Notes: generated by a model from the letters alone, not told the origin. DNA of 40,187 nt from Candidatus Gastranaerophilales bacterium (GCA_944322855.1 CALUQG010000018.1:1-40187); one strand, 5' to 3'; positions 23,270-32,613 are shown, numbered from the stretch's first letter. Program-made: numbers and translations.

Positions 23270-23962
23270 GTGAATAACCAACAACAAATGATGTGTACAG
23301 CGATATTGGTATTATGCGTTGCGCTAGGCTTGTATTTTGTAATACCAAAAGTACAAAATGCTTATAATATATATAATGAAGTTTCTGCAAAGACTACTAC
23401 TGTAGAAAATGCTAAAAAGCAAATTGAAGATTTAAAAAATAAAAAAGCTGCATATGAAAAAGAAGAAAGGGTTTCTACAAAACCTGTTTACAAAAATGAA
23501 CTGGCTACACCAGATCAGATGTCTTCTTTTGGTGTTATGTTTGAAGATGTTATTCAATCTGCAAAATATAACGGTTTGAAACTCAGATCTATTTCTTATA
23601 ATACTGCACCAGCAGGTGATGTTGTACAAACAAATATGTCAATGGATTACAATGTTTGTGCAATTTCTATGCAGTTAATAGGAAATTATATGCAGTTTAG
23701 ATCATATTTCCAGGATATTTATAACTATCCATATCTTATCAACCTTGATAAAATCAGCATTGTTCCATATGAAAAAAACAAAAAGATTCTTATTGCTGAT
23801 ATTACTGTTATCTTATATTCTACAAAAAATGCTGCTCAAAAGCTTATTGCTCAACAAGCTGCAGCAGCTGAAAACCAGGGCGATGAAGCTGTAGAAGGTA
23901 CAGGTGCGGTTGCATCTCCTGATGCAACATCAGATGGAGCATCACCTGCACCGGCTATGTAG
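23270..23962 (+). CDS. pilO: PilO-like type IV pilus assembly protein
   Basis: A 230-aa bitopic membrane protein with one N-terminal helix (MCTAILVLCVALGLYFVI), a coiled coil (about 35-65) and a periplasmic PilO-type ferredoxin-like domain recognisable by the pattern MQLIGNYMQFRSYFQDIYNY followed by beta strands. PilO pairs with PilN through the coiled coil and shapes the pilus platform. The C-terminal ~45 residues are Ala/Gly/Ser/Asp-rich and probably disordered. The start is a GTG with GAAAGGG upstream. It directly follows the PilM-PilN fusion gene. The agmatinase-family gene comes next, one or a few bases away, so the three may be co-transcribed although the functions differ. Confidence 0.78.
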   Translation: MNNQQQMMCTAILVLCVALGLYFVIPKVQNAYNIYNEVSAKTTTVENAKKQIEDLKNKKAAYEKEERVSTKPVYKNELATPDQMSSFGVMFEDVIQSAKYNGLKLRSISYNTAPAGDVVQTNMSMDYNVCAISMQLIGNYMQFRSYFQDIYNYPYLINLDKISIVPYEKNKKILIADITVILYSTKNAAQKLIAQQAAAAENQGDEAVEGTGAVASPDATSDGASPAPAM

Positions 23963-23971
23963 GTGAAAGAT

Positions 23972-24805
23972 ATGTTGGGACCTTTTTTGAGCCGTAATTG
24001 GATAGGTTCTGTCGACTGTTATGATGATGCCAATGTAGTTATGATTGGCCTTCCTTTTGACGGGACTTGTTCGTATAGACCTGGGAGCAGATTTGCTCCT
24101 GAAAGGCTCAGACTTGCAAGCTGGGGGTTAGAAGATTATTCGCCTGTGTATGACAAGCATTTAGATGATGTCAAATTTTTTGATGCCGGTGAGCTGGAAT
24201 TTCCGCTCGGAAATACTGAAAAGTCTCTTAAGGTTATTGAGAATAATGCAAGACAGGTCTTTTCTGACAATAAGAAATTTCTCGGAATAGGCGGTGAACA
24301 TCTCGTTACACTGCCGGCTGTTAAAGCTTGTAAAGAAAAGTATGACAATCTTGCTATAATTCATTTCGATGCTCATACGGATTTAAGAGAAGATTATCTT
24401 GGAGAAAAACTTTCACATGCTTCTGTAATGAGAAGAATCGGTGAAATTGTCGGCTTTGAAAATATAAAACAAATTGGAATTCGTTCCGGCTTGAAAGAAG
24501 AATTCGACTTAATGAAGAAATATAATACACTTTGCAAAAATTATTCAGATTTGGATATATTAAAAAATAAGAAAGTATTTTTGACAATAGATGTTGACGT
24601 GCTGGATCCTTCAGTAATGCCGGGAACAGGCACCCCTGAACCTGACGGTTTGTTGTATAGAGAACTTTCCGGATGGATAAAGTATCTTTCCGGCTTTGAT
24701 ATTGTTGGTGCGGATGTGGTTGAACTGGCACCGGATTATGATAATAGTGAAGTTTCGACGGCTGTTGTTACGAAAATTATCAGAGATGTATTAATGATAT
24801 TGTAA
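23972..24805 (+). CDS. speB: Agmatinase/arginase family ureohydrolase
   Basis: The family hydrolyses guanidino compounds such as agmatine to putrescine plus urea with a dinuclear manganese site. The metal-binding motifs are GGEHLVTLP, HFDAHTDLRED and LTIDVDVLDPS, and the His-containing DYLGEKLSHASVMRR loop resembles agmatinase. Length is about 277 aa, normal for the family. A GTG nine bases upstream could start a longer form, but AGGTGA lies five bases before this ATG, so I prefer it. Agmatinase is the best guess, but arginase, guanidinobutyrase and formimidoylglutamase are not excluded, because substrate specificity is not visible. It follows pilO. Confidence 0.85.
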   Translation: MLGPFLSRNWIGSVDCYDDANVVMIGLPFDGTCSYRPGSRFAPERLRLASWGLEDYSPVYDKHLDDVKFFDAGELEFPLGNTEKSLKVIENNARQVFSDNKKFLGIGGEHLVTLPAVKACKEKYDNLAIIHFDAHTDLREDYLGEKLSHASVMRRIGEIVGFENIKQIGIRSGLKEEFDLMKKYNTLCKNYSDLDILKNKKVFLTIDVDVLDPSVMPGTGTPEPDGLLYRELSGWIKYLSGFDIVGADVVELAPDYDNSEVSTAVVTKIIRDVLMIL

Positions 24806-24845
24806 AAAAAATCTTCTCTCACATATGTGGAGAAGATTTTTTTTA
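24804..24845. terminator. Bidirectional rho-independent terminator
   Basis: A long stem, AAAAATCTTCTC with GAGAAGATTTTT, with an inner CACATATGTG palindrome and T-runs on both strands. It separates the agmatinase-family gene from the convergent small minus strand gene. Confidence 0.85.
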
Positions 24846-24860
24846 TCAGATTTTAAATAT

Positions 24861-25037
24861 TTATGGCATGTCCATGCCGCAGTAGTTTGTTCTTGCCAGT
24901 TGTGCTGTATTTTCAAGCGCCATTTTTAGAATTTTTTCTACTGTATTTCTGACTTTTTTTACGTCTTTTTGCAGTTCTTCATATTTTTCTTCTTCAACTT
25001 TTTTCAATGCATTTTTAAATTTTTCAATGTTTGCCAT
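24861..25037 (-). CDS. Small coiled-coil protein (58 aa)
   Basis: A 58-codon ORF starting MANIEKFKNALKKVEEEKYE and ending TNYCGMDMP. Its highly charged first half and heptad pattern predict a coiled coil, and there is one Cys near the C-terminus. GGGAG lies about eight bases before the ATG, and the gene ends just before a strong terminator, which supports it being real. It lies between the agmatinase-family gene and dnaG. I do not recognise the family. Confidence 0.65.
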   Translation of the reverse strand: MANIEKFKNALKKVEEEKYEELQKDVKKVRNTVEKILKMALENTAQLARTNYCGMDMP

Positions 25038-25146
25038 TTCTAATACTCCCTATTTAACTTCATTCACATTAAGTTAATCGGGATTATTTTTACTAAACTT
25101 TAGCTTTTTGGATAAAATGTTAACAATGAGTTACAATTTCTTTTAA

Positions 25147-25187
25147 GAGACATTAAGTAATTTGTCGTGATATAATATTTAGCGAAA
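25147..25187 (+). promoter_or_regulatory. Promoter of dnaG-rpoD, probably leaderless
   Basis: A perfect TATAAT with TG two bases upstream (extended -10, CGTGATATAAT) lies at 25171-25176; the -35 is weak (GAGACA). The dnaG ATG is only 10 bases after the -10 box, with no ribosome binding site, so the message probably begins at or a few bases before the start codon. Confidence 0.65.
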
Positions 25188-27091
25188 TGAATGGAACTAC
25201 TTATCAAGACGTCGTCTTGCAAATAAAAGACAGATTAGACATTGTTGATGTCATATCGAAATATGTTATCCTGAAAAAATCAGGGGGAAACTACTGGGGG
25301 TGCTGCCCTTTTCATAATGAAAAAACTCCATCTTTCAGTGTGAGTCCTGCAAAACAGATTTATAAATGTTTTGGCTGCGGTGAAGGCGGAGATGTTTTAA
25401 GCTTTTTGATGAAAATAAACAACCAGAGTTTTCATGAAGTGGTGAAAGAGCAGGCAGAACTTTTAGGTATAGAGCTTCCTTCATCATTTGATAAATCTCA
25501 GGGTAACAAAGATACCAAGGCATTGATTTATTCTTGTATGTCAGATACAGCAGAGTTCTTTAAAAATAATCTTCTGAAGGACAAAAATTCTGCTGCATAT
25601 ATGTATCTTAAATCCAGAGGCATCACCGATGAAAATATAGAAACATACCAACTCGGGTTTGCTTTGAATTCATACGATGAGCTGCAGAAGCATCTAAAAG
25701 AAAAATATTCTCAAGAAATTTTGGATAAAGCCGGTCTTGTAATCAAGAGAGAGAATAATGCCGGATACGTAGACAGATTTAGAAACAGGATAACAATTCC
25801 GATTTTTGATGACAAAGGCAATATCGTAGCATTTGGCGCAAGAGCTATTGAACAGGGGCAGAATCCAAAGTATCTTAACTCCCCTGATACTATAGTTTAC
25901 AACAAGAGTCATATATTATACGGACTGTATCAAGCCAAAGAAGCAATTAAAGAAAAAGATGCAATAGTAATAATGGAAGGGTATTTTGATGTAATATCCG
26001 CTCAGGTTAATGGTGTGAAAAATGCTGTAGGAGCATGCGGTACTGCTCTTACGGAAAGTCATGTAAAGCTTATATCTAGATATACACAGTCCAGAAGAAT
26101 TTATCTTGCATTTGATACTGATAAGGCCGGACAAAATGCAACAAAAAGAGGTGCGGATGTCATTAAAGAGGCTTTTTCCGGATTGGGAAACATAAAACAG
26201 TTTGACGAAAATTTTACATCAATATCAGGTAATCAAAACCGCTATTCTTGTGAATTGCGAGTTGTTGTTCCTCCTGAGGGGAAAGATCCCGATGAATTTA
26301 TCAGAGAAAACGGAGCTGAGGCTTACCAGAGAATTCTGGATGATGCGCCGCTTTTAGTAGATTTTCAAATTAACAGCATCTTAAAACAAAAAAGGAATGA
26401 CATGTCTCCGCTTGAGAAGAACAATCTTGTTAAAGAGCTTATTCCGTATCTCAGGGAGATAAATAACAGCATTATACGTGATGAATACATCAAAATTGTA
26501 TCTTCAACACTTAATATCAATGAGAACTCATTGAAGACAGAATTGAAAAAGAGTCTTTCTGACAGCTTTTATGAAGTGTCAAAACCCATAGAAAAAAAAC
26601 AGCTTGTTCCGATTGTAAAGAAATCTTTAAATATTTCTGAAAAAGCGCAAAAAAATTTATTGTCGATGTATTTAATAGACGAAAGCTCCTACAACATCCA
26701 AACATTAAACAGTATTTTAAAGGATGTGGAATATACAAACGATACGTTAATAATTGTAAAAAATACAATTGACAAATTGTCCCAACGGGTAAATAATGTT
26801 AAAGAATTAATCGAAACCCTGTACACAGAATTTGCCGAGGACTATGAAGTCAAAGATTTAATTACAGATTTGATATATTTATCCGACAGTTTTAAAAATT
26901 TATCGGACAGAGACTTTAAAAATGCTATTAATGAGAATATAGCCAAGATAGAAGCTTTTAAGGAAAAGGAACGGCAAAGTCATCTGAGGTCTCAATATAA
27001 ACAGCTAAATGATGACGAAATTGAAGCAATTCAAATACAAATGCAACTAAGAGAAAATATAAAAAACAAGCTAAGAACTGGAGACAATTAA
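25187..27091 (+). CDS. dnaG: DNA primase
   Basis: DnaG makes the RNA primers for lagging-strand replication. The N-terminal zinc-binding domain has the Cys/His cluster of the CHC2 type ([31 protein letters not shown]). The RNA polymerase core with TOPRIM fold has [14 protein letters not shown] and [16 protein letters not shown]. The C-terminal ~130 residues are the helicase-interacting domain and are poorly conserved. A short extra loop of about 20 residues sits before the [14 protein letters not shown] motif. At 634 aa the length is normal. Its stop codon overlaps the start of rpoD (TAATG), the widely conserved dnaG-rpoD pair. Initiation is probably leaderless. Confidence 0.96.
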   Translation: MNGTTYQDVVLQIKDRLDIVDVISKYVILKKSGGNYWGCCPFHNEKTPSFSVSPAKQIYKCFGCGEGGDVLSFLMKINNQSFHEVVKEQAELLGIELPSSFDKSQGNKDTKALIYSCMSDTAEFFKNNLLKDKNSAAYMYLKSRGITDENIETYQLGFALNSYDELQKHLKEKYSQEILDKAGLVIKRENNAGYVDRFRNRITIPIFDDKGNIVAFGARAIEQGQNPKYLNSPDTIVYNKSHILYGLYQAKEAIKEKDAIVIMEGYFDVISAQVNGVKNAVGACGTALTESHVKLISRYTQSRRIYLAFDTDKAGQNATKRGADVIKEAFSGLGNIKQFDENFTSISGNQNRYSCELRVVVPPEGKDPDEFIRENGAEAYQRILDDAPLLVDFQINSILKQKRNDMSPLEKNNLVKELIPYLREINNSIIRDEYIKIVSSTLNINENSLKTELKKSLSDSFYEVSKPIEKKQLVPIVKKSLNISEKAQKNLLSMYLIDESSYNIQTLNSILKDVEYTNDTLIIVKNTIDKLSQRVNNVKELIETLYTEFAEDYEVKDLITDLIYLSDSFKNLSDRDFKNAINENIAKIEAFKEKERQSHLRSQYKQLNDDEIEAIQIQMQLRENIKNKLRTGDN

Positions 27092-28173
27092 TGAGCAGAA
27101 AAAGAATGTCAGACAAATCACTCGTTAGCATAATCGATGAAGATGAACTTCAAGATGATGATACAACCGGTGATGATTTATTTAGCGAACCTGAAACTAT
27201 TACAACTGACAGCATTGATGTAATCATCGGTAAATCAGGCTCAGTTGCTGCAGATGAAATTTATATGCAATCATCGGATTCTGACGATCTCGATTCTGAA
27301 GATGAATCACAGATAGCAGTTCCAAGAGGTGTATCTTTGGATGACCCTGTCAGAATGTATTTAAGAGAAATCGGTCGTATAAAACTTTTGACAGCAGATG
27401 AAGAAATTGATCTTGCAAGAAAAATTATCCAAGGCGGAAATGTCGGTGCAATAGCTAAAAGAAAACTTGTTCAAGCAAATTTAAGACTGGTTGTTTCTAT
27501 TGCAAAAAAATATGTTGGAAGAGGAATGTTGTTTCTTGATTTAATTCAAGAAGGCAATCTGGGTTTGATACGTGCTGCTGAAAAATTTGACCACGAAAGA
27601 GGTTATAAGTTTTCAACTTATGCTACATGGTGGATTAGACAAGCAATAACAAGAGCAATTGCTGATCAGGCACGAACTATCCGTATTCCTGTTCACATGG
27701 TTGAAACTATTAATAAACTTAAAAAAGTTACAAGAAAACTGGCTCAGGAGCTTTCAAGAAAGCCAACCGAGGATGAACTTGCTCAGGAAATGAATATTTC
27801 TATCTCTAAACTCAGAGAAATTATCAAAGTGGCTCAAGAACCTTTGTCATTGGAAACACCTATCGGAAAAGAAGAAGATTCAAGACTCGGTGATTTTATC
27901 GAAGACAAAGATGCGGATGCTCCTGTTAAAACTGTTGCTCATGAGCTTTTGAGAGAAGATCTTGCGGAAGTGTTGAGCGGTCTTTCTCCGAGAGAAAGAG
28001 ATGTTTTGAGACTTCGTTTCGGTATGGATGACGGACGTCAGAGAACTCTCGAGGAAGTTGGTCAATTGTTTGGTGTTACAAGAGAGCGTATCAGACAAAT
28101 CGAAGCAAAGGCGCTCAGAAAACTCAGACATCCAAACAGAAGCAAACGCTTGAGAGAATATGTCGAAGTTTAA
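27091..28173 (+). CDS. rpoD: Primary RNA polymerase sigma factor RpoD (SigA)
   Basis: The principal sigma factor, 360 aa. An acidic N-terminal tail of about 80 residues stands in place of region 1.1. Region 1.2 is [22 protein letters not shown]. Region 2 has [22 protein letters not shown] and [20 protein letters not shown], which opens and reads the -10 box. Region 3 starts [15 protein letters not shown]-like ([15 protein letters not shown]), and region 4 ends in [20 protein letters not shown]. The C-terminal [18 protein letters not shown] is the typical ending of primary factors. It overlaps dnaG and is followed by a strong terminator. Confidence 0.95.
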   Translation: MSRKRMSDKSLVSIIDEDELQDDDTTGDDLFSEPETITTDSIDVIIGKSGSVAADEIYMQSSDSDDLDSEDESQIAVPRGVSLDDPVRMYLREIGRIKLLTADEEIDLARKIIQGGNVGAIAKRKLVQANLRLVVSIAKKYVGRGMLFLDLIQEGNLGLIRAAEKFDHERGYKFSTYATWWIRQAITRAIADQARTIRIPVHMVETINKLKKVTRKLAQELSRKPTEDELAQEMNISISKLREIIKVAQEPLSLETPIGKEEDSRLGDFIEDKDADAPVKTVAHELLREDLAEVLSGLSPRERDVLRLRFGMDDGRQRTLEEVGQLFGVTRERIRQIEAKALRKLRHPNRSKRLREYVEV

Positions 28174-28185
28174 TATATAGTTATC

Positions 28186-28221
28186 AAAAAGAGTTAATGT
28201 TTTATCATTAACTCTTTTTTT
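28186..28221 (+). terminator. Rho-independent terminator of dnaG-rpoD
   Basis: A perfect 14-bp stem (AAAAAGAGTTAATG with CATTAACTCTTTTT) around TTTTAT and a T-run of eight follows the rpoD stop codon by 13 bases. Confidence 0.92.
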
Positions 28222-28353
28222 GTTTTGTTTGCCGTTAAAAATAAAATCGTATATTAAAATAATTGATTATCGATTTTTTTAGAGTTAAGCTAAGACAAGT
28301 TAATTTTTCCTGACGGTACCAATTTTTTTAGCTAATGTATTATATAAATTTTT

Positions 28354-29172
28354 ATGCAAAAACACAAAGAACGTTTAGATAAAATACTTGTAGATAAAGG
28401 CTTTTTTGAAACAAAAAGCAAAGCTCAAGGCGCTATTATGGCAGGAGATGTCAAAGTTAATGATGAAGTTATAACAAAGGCCGGATATCAGCTTGAGTAT
28501 AAAGAAAATACAAAAATAGAAATAAAATCACTGCCTTTTGTGTCAAGGGGCGGTCTAAAACTAGCAAAAGCGATAAAATATTTTGATATTGATATCGAAG
28601 GTCGGGTATGTCTTGACGCAGGTGCTTCAACCGGCGGTTTTACTGATTGCATGCTTCAAAACGGGGCAAAATATGTCTATGCGGTCGATGTCGGATATGG
28701 GCAAATTGCCTGGAAATTGAGAAATGATGACAGGGTAAAAGTTGTTGAGCGTACTAATATCAAAAACTGTGCAACTTCTGAAATTTACGGTGAAAATGAT
28801 GAGTTGCCCGATTTTTGTGCAATGGATTTGTCTTTTATTTCTATTACAAAAGTTTTGTCGAATATAAAGCTTCTTATGTCAAAAGAAAAGCAGGAAATAG
28901 TTTCTCTTATAAAACCACAGTTTGAAGCAGGAAAAGAACTTGTCGGGAAAAACGGTGTGGTCAGAGAAGAATCTACACACCTCAAAGTTATTAATGAGGT
29001 TATAGATTATGCTAGAACAATAGGGTTGTACCCTGCTCAGTTTACTTTTTCACCTATAAAAGGTCCTGCCGGAAATATTGAATATCTTGTCCAATTTTTA
29101 AATCTGGAAACGGATTTTGATAGAGAAATAATTAACAAAATTGTGAAAGAAGCTAATGAAAATAATTTTTGA
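28354..29172 (+). CDS. tlyA: TlyA family rRNA (cytidine-2'-O) methyltransferase
   Basis: TlyA modifies cytidines in 16S and 23S rRNA with S-adenosylmethionine; older annotations call it hemolysin A. Residues 1-65 are an S4 RNA-binding domain (RLDKILVDKGFFETKSKAQ). The rest is an FtsJ/RrmJ-type Rossmann methyltransferase with the cofactor motif CLDAGASTGGFTDCML and AVDVGYGQIAWKLR. The conserved Lys at FVSRGGLKL and Asp-Lys-Glu set needed for 2'-O-methylation can be placed by eye. Length 272 aa is typical. TATATA ends seven bases before the ATG with no ribosome binding site, so initiation may be leaderless. An exported phosphoesterase gene follows. Confidence 0.93.
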   Translation: MQKHKERLDKILVDKGFFETKSKAQGAIMAGDVKVNDEVITKAGYQLEYKENTKIEIKSLPFVSRGGLKLAKAIKYFDIDIEGRVCLDAGASTGGFTDCMLQNGAKYVYAVDVGYGQIAWKLRNDDRVKVVERTNIKNCATSEIYGENDELPDFCAMDLSFISITKVLSNIKLLMSKEKQEIVSLIKPQFEAGKELVGKNGVVREESTHLKVINEVIDYARTIGLYPAQFTFSPIKGPAGNIEYLVQFLNLETDFDREIINKIVKEANENNF

Positions 29173-29201
29173 AGTGTTGTTATGTAGAGGAACTTATAAT
29201 T

Positions 29202-30155
29202 ATGAAAAAAAATTTTTTTAATAGGGTTTTACTGCCTGTTATTCTTGCAGCTGCGGTTTATTTCGGAGTAAGCACTTTGTCATATGCAAATACATTGAAG
29301 TTTGCTCATATTTCAGATGTTCATTTGTCTGACAAAAAGGTTGATACAACTTATAAAGTTTTGTCTCATTCAAAAGAACTTTTTGATGATGAAATAAAAC
29401 AGATAAACAGCGTGCCTGATTTGGATTTTGTTATAGTTACCGGAGATCTTGCGGATAAACCGAGAAAAGAATTGCTGGATGAAGCTTGTAGTAAAATGAA
29501 CAAACTCAAGTATCCATGGTATTTTGCTTTCGGAAATCATGATGCAGCAATAGGTTCTGATTTTAGGAAAGACAAATATTTCACTTACATAAAAAAGAAA
29601 AATAAGAATATAAAATTTGAAAAACAGTATTATTCATTTGTTCCCAAAAAAGATTTCAGGGTAATTGTGCTAGATGCAACGATTGATACAAGAATTACTG
29701 CAAACGGAGAATTACCGGAAGAACAGCTAAAATGGCTGGATAATCAGCTTGCTGCATCAAAAAAGTCGGGTCAGCTTCCGCTGATATTTATGCATCATCC
29801 TCTTCAGGAGCCTTTTCCGAGTTTTCATCACAGGATGATTAATGCTCAAAAAGTAAAAGACTTGCTGAAAAAATATGATATGCCTGTAGCTGTATTTACC
29901 GGCCATTACCATGCAACAAAAATTTATCAAGACGGCAAAATACTCCATGTCAGCACACCATCTCTTGTTACATATCCGTGTGCTTTTAGAATTGTTACCG
30001 TTACAAATTCAAAAAATCAGGTTGTTTTCAAATTTGATTATAGAGAAACAAACCTTAAAGATATTCAAAAAAAGGCAAAAATGCTGACTTTTTCCGCTGA
30101 AACATACAGAGGAGAAGAATCAGACAGAAACGGGATTGTTATTATTAAAAAATAA
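29202..30155 (+). CDS. Exported metallophosphoesterase (calcineurin-like)
   Basis: A calcineurin-like phosphoesterase of about 317 aa carrying a Sec signal peptide (MKKNFFNRVLLPVILAAAVY, cleavage likely after TLSYA). Metal-site motifs are FAHISDVHLSDKK, VTGDLADKP, FGNHDAAIGS, FMHHPLQEPFPSF and TGHYHATKI. The pattern is close to the Icc/CpdA cyclic-nucleotide phosphodiesterase group, but here the enzyme is exported. The substrate is unknown. A TTG 33 bases upstream overlaps the tlyA stop and is a poor start; AGAGGAA nine bases before this ATG decides it. It lies between tlyA and the MBL-fold gene. Confidence 0.85.
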   Translation: MKKNFFNRVLLPVILAAAVYFGVSTLSYANTLKFAHISDVHLSDKKVDTTYKVLSHSKELFDDEIKQINSVPDLDFVIVTGDLADKPRKELLDEACSKMNKLKYPWYFAFGNHDAAIGSDFRKDKYFTYIKKKNKNIKFEKQYYSFVPKKDFRVIVLDATIDTRITANGELPEEQLKWLDNQLAASKKSGQLPLIFMHHPLQEPFPSFHHRMINAQKVKDLLKKYDMPVAVFTGHYHATKIYQDGKILHVSTPSLVTYPCAFRIVTVTNSKNQVVFKFDYRETNLKDIQKKAKMLTFSAETYRGEESDRNGIVIIKK

Positions 30156-30201
30156 GTTAAAATAACATAAAGCGCATTTATGCAAAAATTTGGAGTGTTT
30201 T

Positions 30202-31134
30202 ATGAAAGAATCAAAAGGAAAGTTCATAGTAAAATTCAGAGGAGTTAGAGGCAGTCATCCTGTATCGGATTTCAATTTTTTGGAATACGGGGGAAATACC
30301 TCTTGTGTTGAAATAAATGTGAACGGGCATTTGATTATTCTTGATGCCGGCACCGGTATTATAAAATGCGGAAACGAACTTATAAAAGATTATGTTGCTC
30401 AGTTCCACAAAGAACCAATCAGTGCGACAATTCTTTTGAGTCATATTCACAATGACCATATTCAGGGACTTCCTTTTTTTAAGCCTGTGCATATAAATAC
30501 CTCAAAAATTAATATAGTGGGCTTTTCAGATTATGCCGAAGGACTTGATGAAATTGTTTCACAACTCGTTTTTGAAAAGTCTTTTCCGCTAGGTTTAAAT
30601 GATTTGAATGCAAAATTGAGTTTTTATGAAATCAATGATAATTATGCCTTGATTTTTAACGATGATGATACTATTGATATGATAAAAATAGAGAGCGACG
30701 ATGACTATATCCCTCAGGGTGAAGAAGTTATTGTAAGCTGTTTAAAATCAAATTCTCATCCAAAAGACGGGGTTATGATATACAAAATAGCTTATAAAGA
30801 CAAATCAGTTGTCTATGCAACAGATACAGAAGGCTTTGTCGGTGCTAATAAAAAACTCGTTATGTTTGCAAGAGATTGTGATCTTTTAATCCATGATGCA
30901 CAGTATACATCAGAAGAATATTTGAACTCGTATTTCTCAAAACAGGGATACGGACATTCAACATTTGATATGGCACTTGAAACATTCTCGCAGGCAAAGG
31001 CAAAATCATTGGCATTTTTCCATTATGACCCGAATTACAATGATGAGTTTTTACAAAATATTGAAAATCATTATACTAAAAACTGTAAAAACTGTTTCCT
31101 GCCTAAAGAAGGTCAAGAGATTGTGATTTTATGA
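30202..31134 (+). CDS. MBL-fold metallohydrolase
   Basis: A metallo-beta-lactamase fold protein of about 310 aa. The N-terminal KFRGVRGSHPVSD...YGGNTSCVEI pattern and the metal motif SHIHNDHIQGLPFF resemble the RNase Z/PhnP-like subgroup that acts on phosphodiesters. A further metal ligand set is likely at YATDTEGFVGANK and LIHDAQYTSEEY, with the final His in YGHSTFDMALE. No signal peptide, so it is cytoplasmic. The start is the ATG preceded by TTGGAGTG; a TTG 12 bases upstream is less likely. Its stop overlaps the next start as ATGA, so the two are translationally coupled. The substrate is unknown. Confidence 0.82.
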   Translation: MKESKGKFIVKFRGVRGSHPVSDFNFLEYGGNTSCVEINVNGHLIILDAGTGIIKCGNELIKDYVAQFHKEPISATILLSHIHNDHIQGLPFFKPVHINTSKINIVGFSDYAEGLDEIVSQLVFEKSFPLGLNDLNAKLSFYEINDNYALIFNDDDTIDMIKIESDDDYIPQGEEVIVSCLKSNSHPKDGVMIYKIAYKDKSVVYATDTEGFVGANKKLVMFARDCDLLIHDAQYTSEEYLNSYFSKQGYGHSTFDMALETFSQAKAKSLAFFHYDPNYNDEFLQNIENHYTKNCKNCFLPKEGQEIVIL

Positions 31135-31703
31135 AAAAATTTGTACAAAAATTTATCCTGATAGTTTTTGTCATGCTTGTGTTCCCGTTAAGCAGCAATG
31201 CAAAAATGGAACAATTCCATGTCAATGCTCAGCGAAATGCCGTTGATCACAACAACAGAGGTGTTATTTATATGCAGGATAGGTACTATGCTGCAGCGAT
31301 AAAAGAGTTTCAGCTAGCAGTTCTTCTGGATCCTGACACTCAGGCAAGCTCTGTTTATTATGCCAATCTGGCTAACTGCTATATGAAAATAGGATATCCT
31401 GCTCTTGCACAGGACACTCTTCAAAGAGCTATTAAACTAAACCCTATGAATCTTTCTTACTATGAAGATTTGACTATAGCTTTTAAAAAGCAAAAAATAC
31501 TCGGGCAAAAACTTAAATATTACAGAAAAGACAGCGCCAAAAATCCTCTTTCTCAGATTATGGTCGGATTTATTCTTATAGAAATGGGCCGGGACGAAGA
31601 AGGAATTTCAAAACTTCAGGAATTTGTTTACACTGAACCTGATTTGATAATCAGTACGGGTGTCCAAAAGTATATTGACTCAAGGACTAATATAAAATTT
31701 TGA
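31131..31703 (+). CDS. Exported TPR protein
   Basis: A 190-aa protein with a Sec signal peptide (KKFVQKFILIVFVMLVFPL, cleavage probably after SSNA) and about three tetratricopeptide repeats (VDHNNRGVIYMQDRYYAAAI, VYYANLANCYMKIGYPALAQ). A periplasmic or extracellular interaction scaffold is inferred. It overlaps the MBL-fold gene by four bases (ATGA). No lipobox is seen, so it is likely soluble in the periplasm. Partner unknown. Confidence 0.82.
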   Translation: MKKFVQKFILIVFVMLVFPLSSNAKMEQFHVNAQRNAVDHNNRGVIYMQDRYYAAAIKEFQLAVLLDPDTQASSVYYANLANCYMKIGYPALAQDTLQRAIKLNPMNLSYYEDLTIAFKKQKILGQKLKYYRKDSAKNPLSQIMVGFILIEMGRDEEGISKLQEFVYTEPDLIISTGVQKYIDSRTNIKF

Positions 31704-31777
31704 AATTAAACGCTTCGGGAATGAAAAATTGTGCATAATCCCTTATTTTTTATATGAATAGGAATAAGGAGATTATT

Positions 31778-32197
31778 ATGCATAAAAATTGTGAAAAAAT
31801 TCATAAACTGACAAAAGATACTGACCTCGCAAAAAAAGTTTTTGAAAGACAGCTTGCTTTTTCAATCAGTCCTGACGGGCTTAATCACATGATGGAAAAA
31901 GAACTTGAAGAGTATACGCTTGTTGACCTGCGTGATTACGATGATTATATAAAAGGTCATATCCCGTATGCGGTTCATGTTCCGTTTAATCAGCTGGAAG
32001 ATCAAATAGAGCAGTTTTCAAAAGACAAAATCAATATTTTGTACAGTTATTCGTTTTTGTGCCAGAAAAGCAAAAAAGCAGCGTATTTTCTGGCAAGTGA
32101 AGGATATCCTGTAAAAGAGCTCATAGGCGGATTTAAGGGATGGAAAAAAAGAGATTTTGACATAATAGAAAACGAAGCACCTGATTATATGGAATAA
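31778..32197 (+). CDS. Rhodanese-like domain protein
   Basis: A single rhodanese domain of about 139 aa recognisable by LVDLRDYDDYIKGHIPYAVHVP and by the closing LIGGFKGWKKRDF. Rhodanese enzymes carry sulfur on a loop Cys. Here the loop reads YSYSFLCQKSKKAAYFL; when the KSKKAA part is aligned with the family's RSAKAA, the Cys position is taken by Ser and a Cys lies three residues later. So the domain may be inactive or use a shifted Cys. An ATG 24 bases upstream is possible, but AAGGAG before this ATG decides the start. A stem-loop of 10 bp (32209-32240) follows the stop. Confidence 0.78.
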   Translation: MHKNCEKIHKLTKDTDLAKKVFERQLAFSISPDGLNHMMEKELEEYTLVDLRDYDDYIKGHIPYAVHVPFNQLEDQIEQFSKDKINILYSYSFLCQKSKKAAYFLASEGYPVKELIGGFKGWKKRDFDIIENEAPDYME

Positions 32198-32208
32198 GTA
32201 ATTTCTGA

Positions 32209-32240
32209 AAATTAGCGAGGACAATGGTCTTCGCTAATTT
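32209..32240 (+). terminator. Hairpin after the rhodanese gene, possible terminator
   Basis: AAATTAGCGA pairs perfectly with TCGCTAATTT around a 12-base loop. There is no T-run longer than three afterwards, so it may be a weak terminator or an mRNA-end stabilising hairpin. Confidence 0.45.
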
Positions 32241-32273
32241 GTTAAGAGATGTTAAACAAACTTTATCCAAAAA

Positions 32274-32308
32274 GGCAATTATTTAAAAGATAAATACTTT
32301 ATATATAT
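32274..32308 (+). promoter_or_regulatory. Promoter region of candidate small RNA B
   Basis: GGCAATT begins 35 bases before the 5' box ACGAGAGATA, and a run of TATATA occupies the -10 position. The same two elements with identical spacing precede copy A on the other strand. A GTTAAG...ATGTTA block further upstream is also similar in both. Confidence 0.55.
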
Positions 32309-32481
32309 ACGAGAGATACAAAGAGAGAGAAAAAAGATTTAATAAATTAAAAAATAAATTTTTTAACTAATACATACACACTGACCTACCACACTAACCT
32401 ACACTTACACTTACTTATTTACTTACACACGAGGAATCAAACAAGATTCGACGGGAATTCATTACGAATTCCCTTTTTTTT
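32309..32481 (+). ncRNA. Candidate small RNA, copy B of a two-member family
   Basis: In order: ACGAGAGATA (32309-32318), an A-rich stretch, ACTTATTTACTTACACAC (ending at 32430), then GAGGAATC, a hairpin GAATC/GATTC (32434-32438/32445-32449), GACGGG, and a terminator with 8-bp stem GGGAATTC/GAATTCCC (32453-32473) and eight Ts. The order and several exact blocks match copy A. The hairpin stem differs by a compensatory change (C-G here, G-C there), which argues for a selected RNA structure. No start codon with a ribosome binding site and conserved reading frame is seen. Confidence 0.7.
32453..32481 (+). terminator. Terminator of candidate small RNA B
   Basis: An 8-bp perfect stem with a 5-base loop, GGGAATTC ATTAC GAATTCCC, is followed by eight Ts: a strong rho-independent terminator for the + strand. 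Confidence 0.93.
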
Positions 32482-32613
32482 GACTTTTTATATAAATGGG
32501 AATTTTCTAAAATGTATATTTTTTTTAAATACATTGAATTTTTAAGCAATTTTTGTTAATTCTTCGTTTTAAAATAAAAAAGATTTAGCAGGTGTGTATT
32601 CAGGAAGTAATAA

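Noticed and set aside
32440-32460. GATTCGACGGG in small RNA B, resembling the 5' part of tmRNA (GGATTCGACGGG)
   Set aside because: It is followed directly by a terminator, with no tRNA-like ends or tag reading frame, and copy A does not keep the match; treated as chance.
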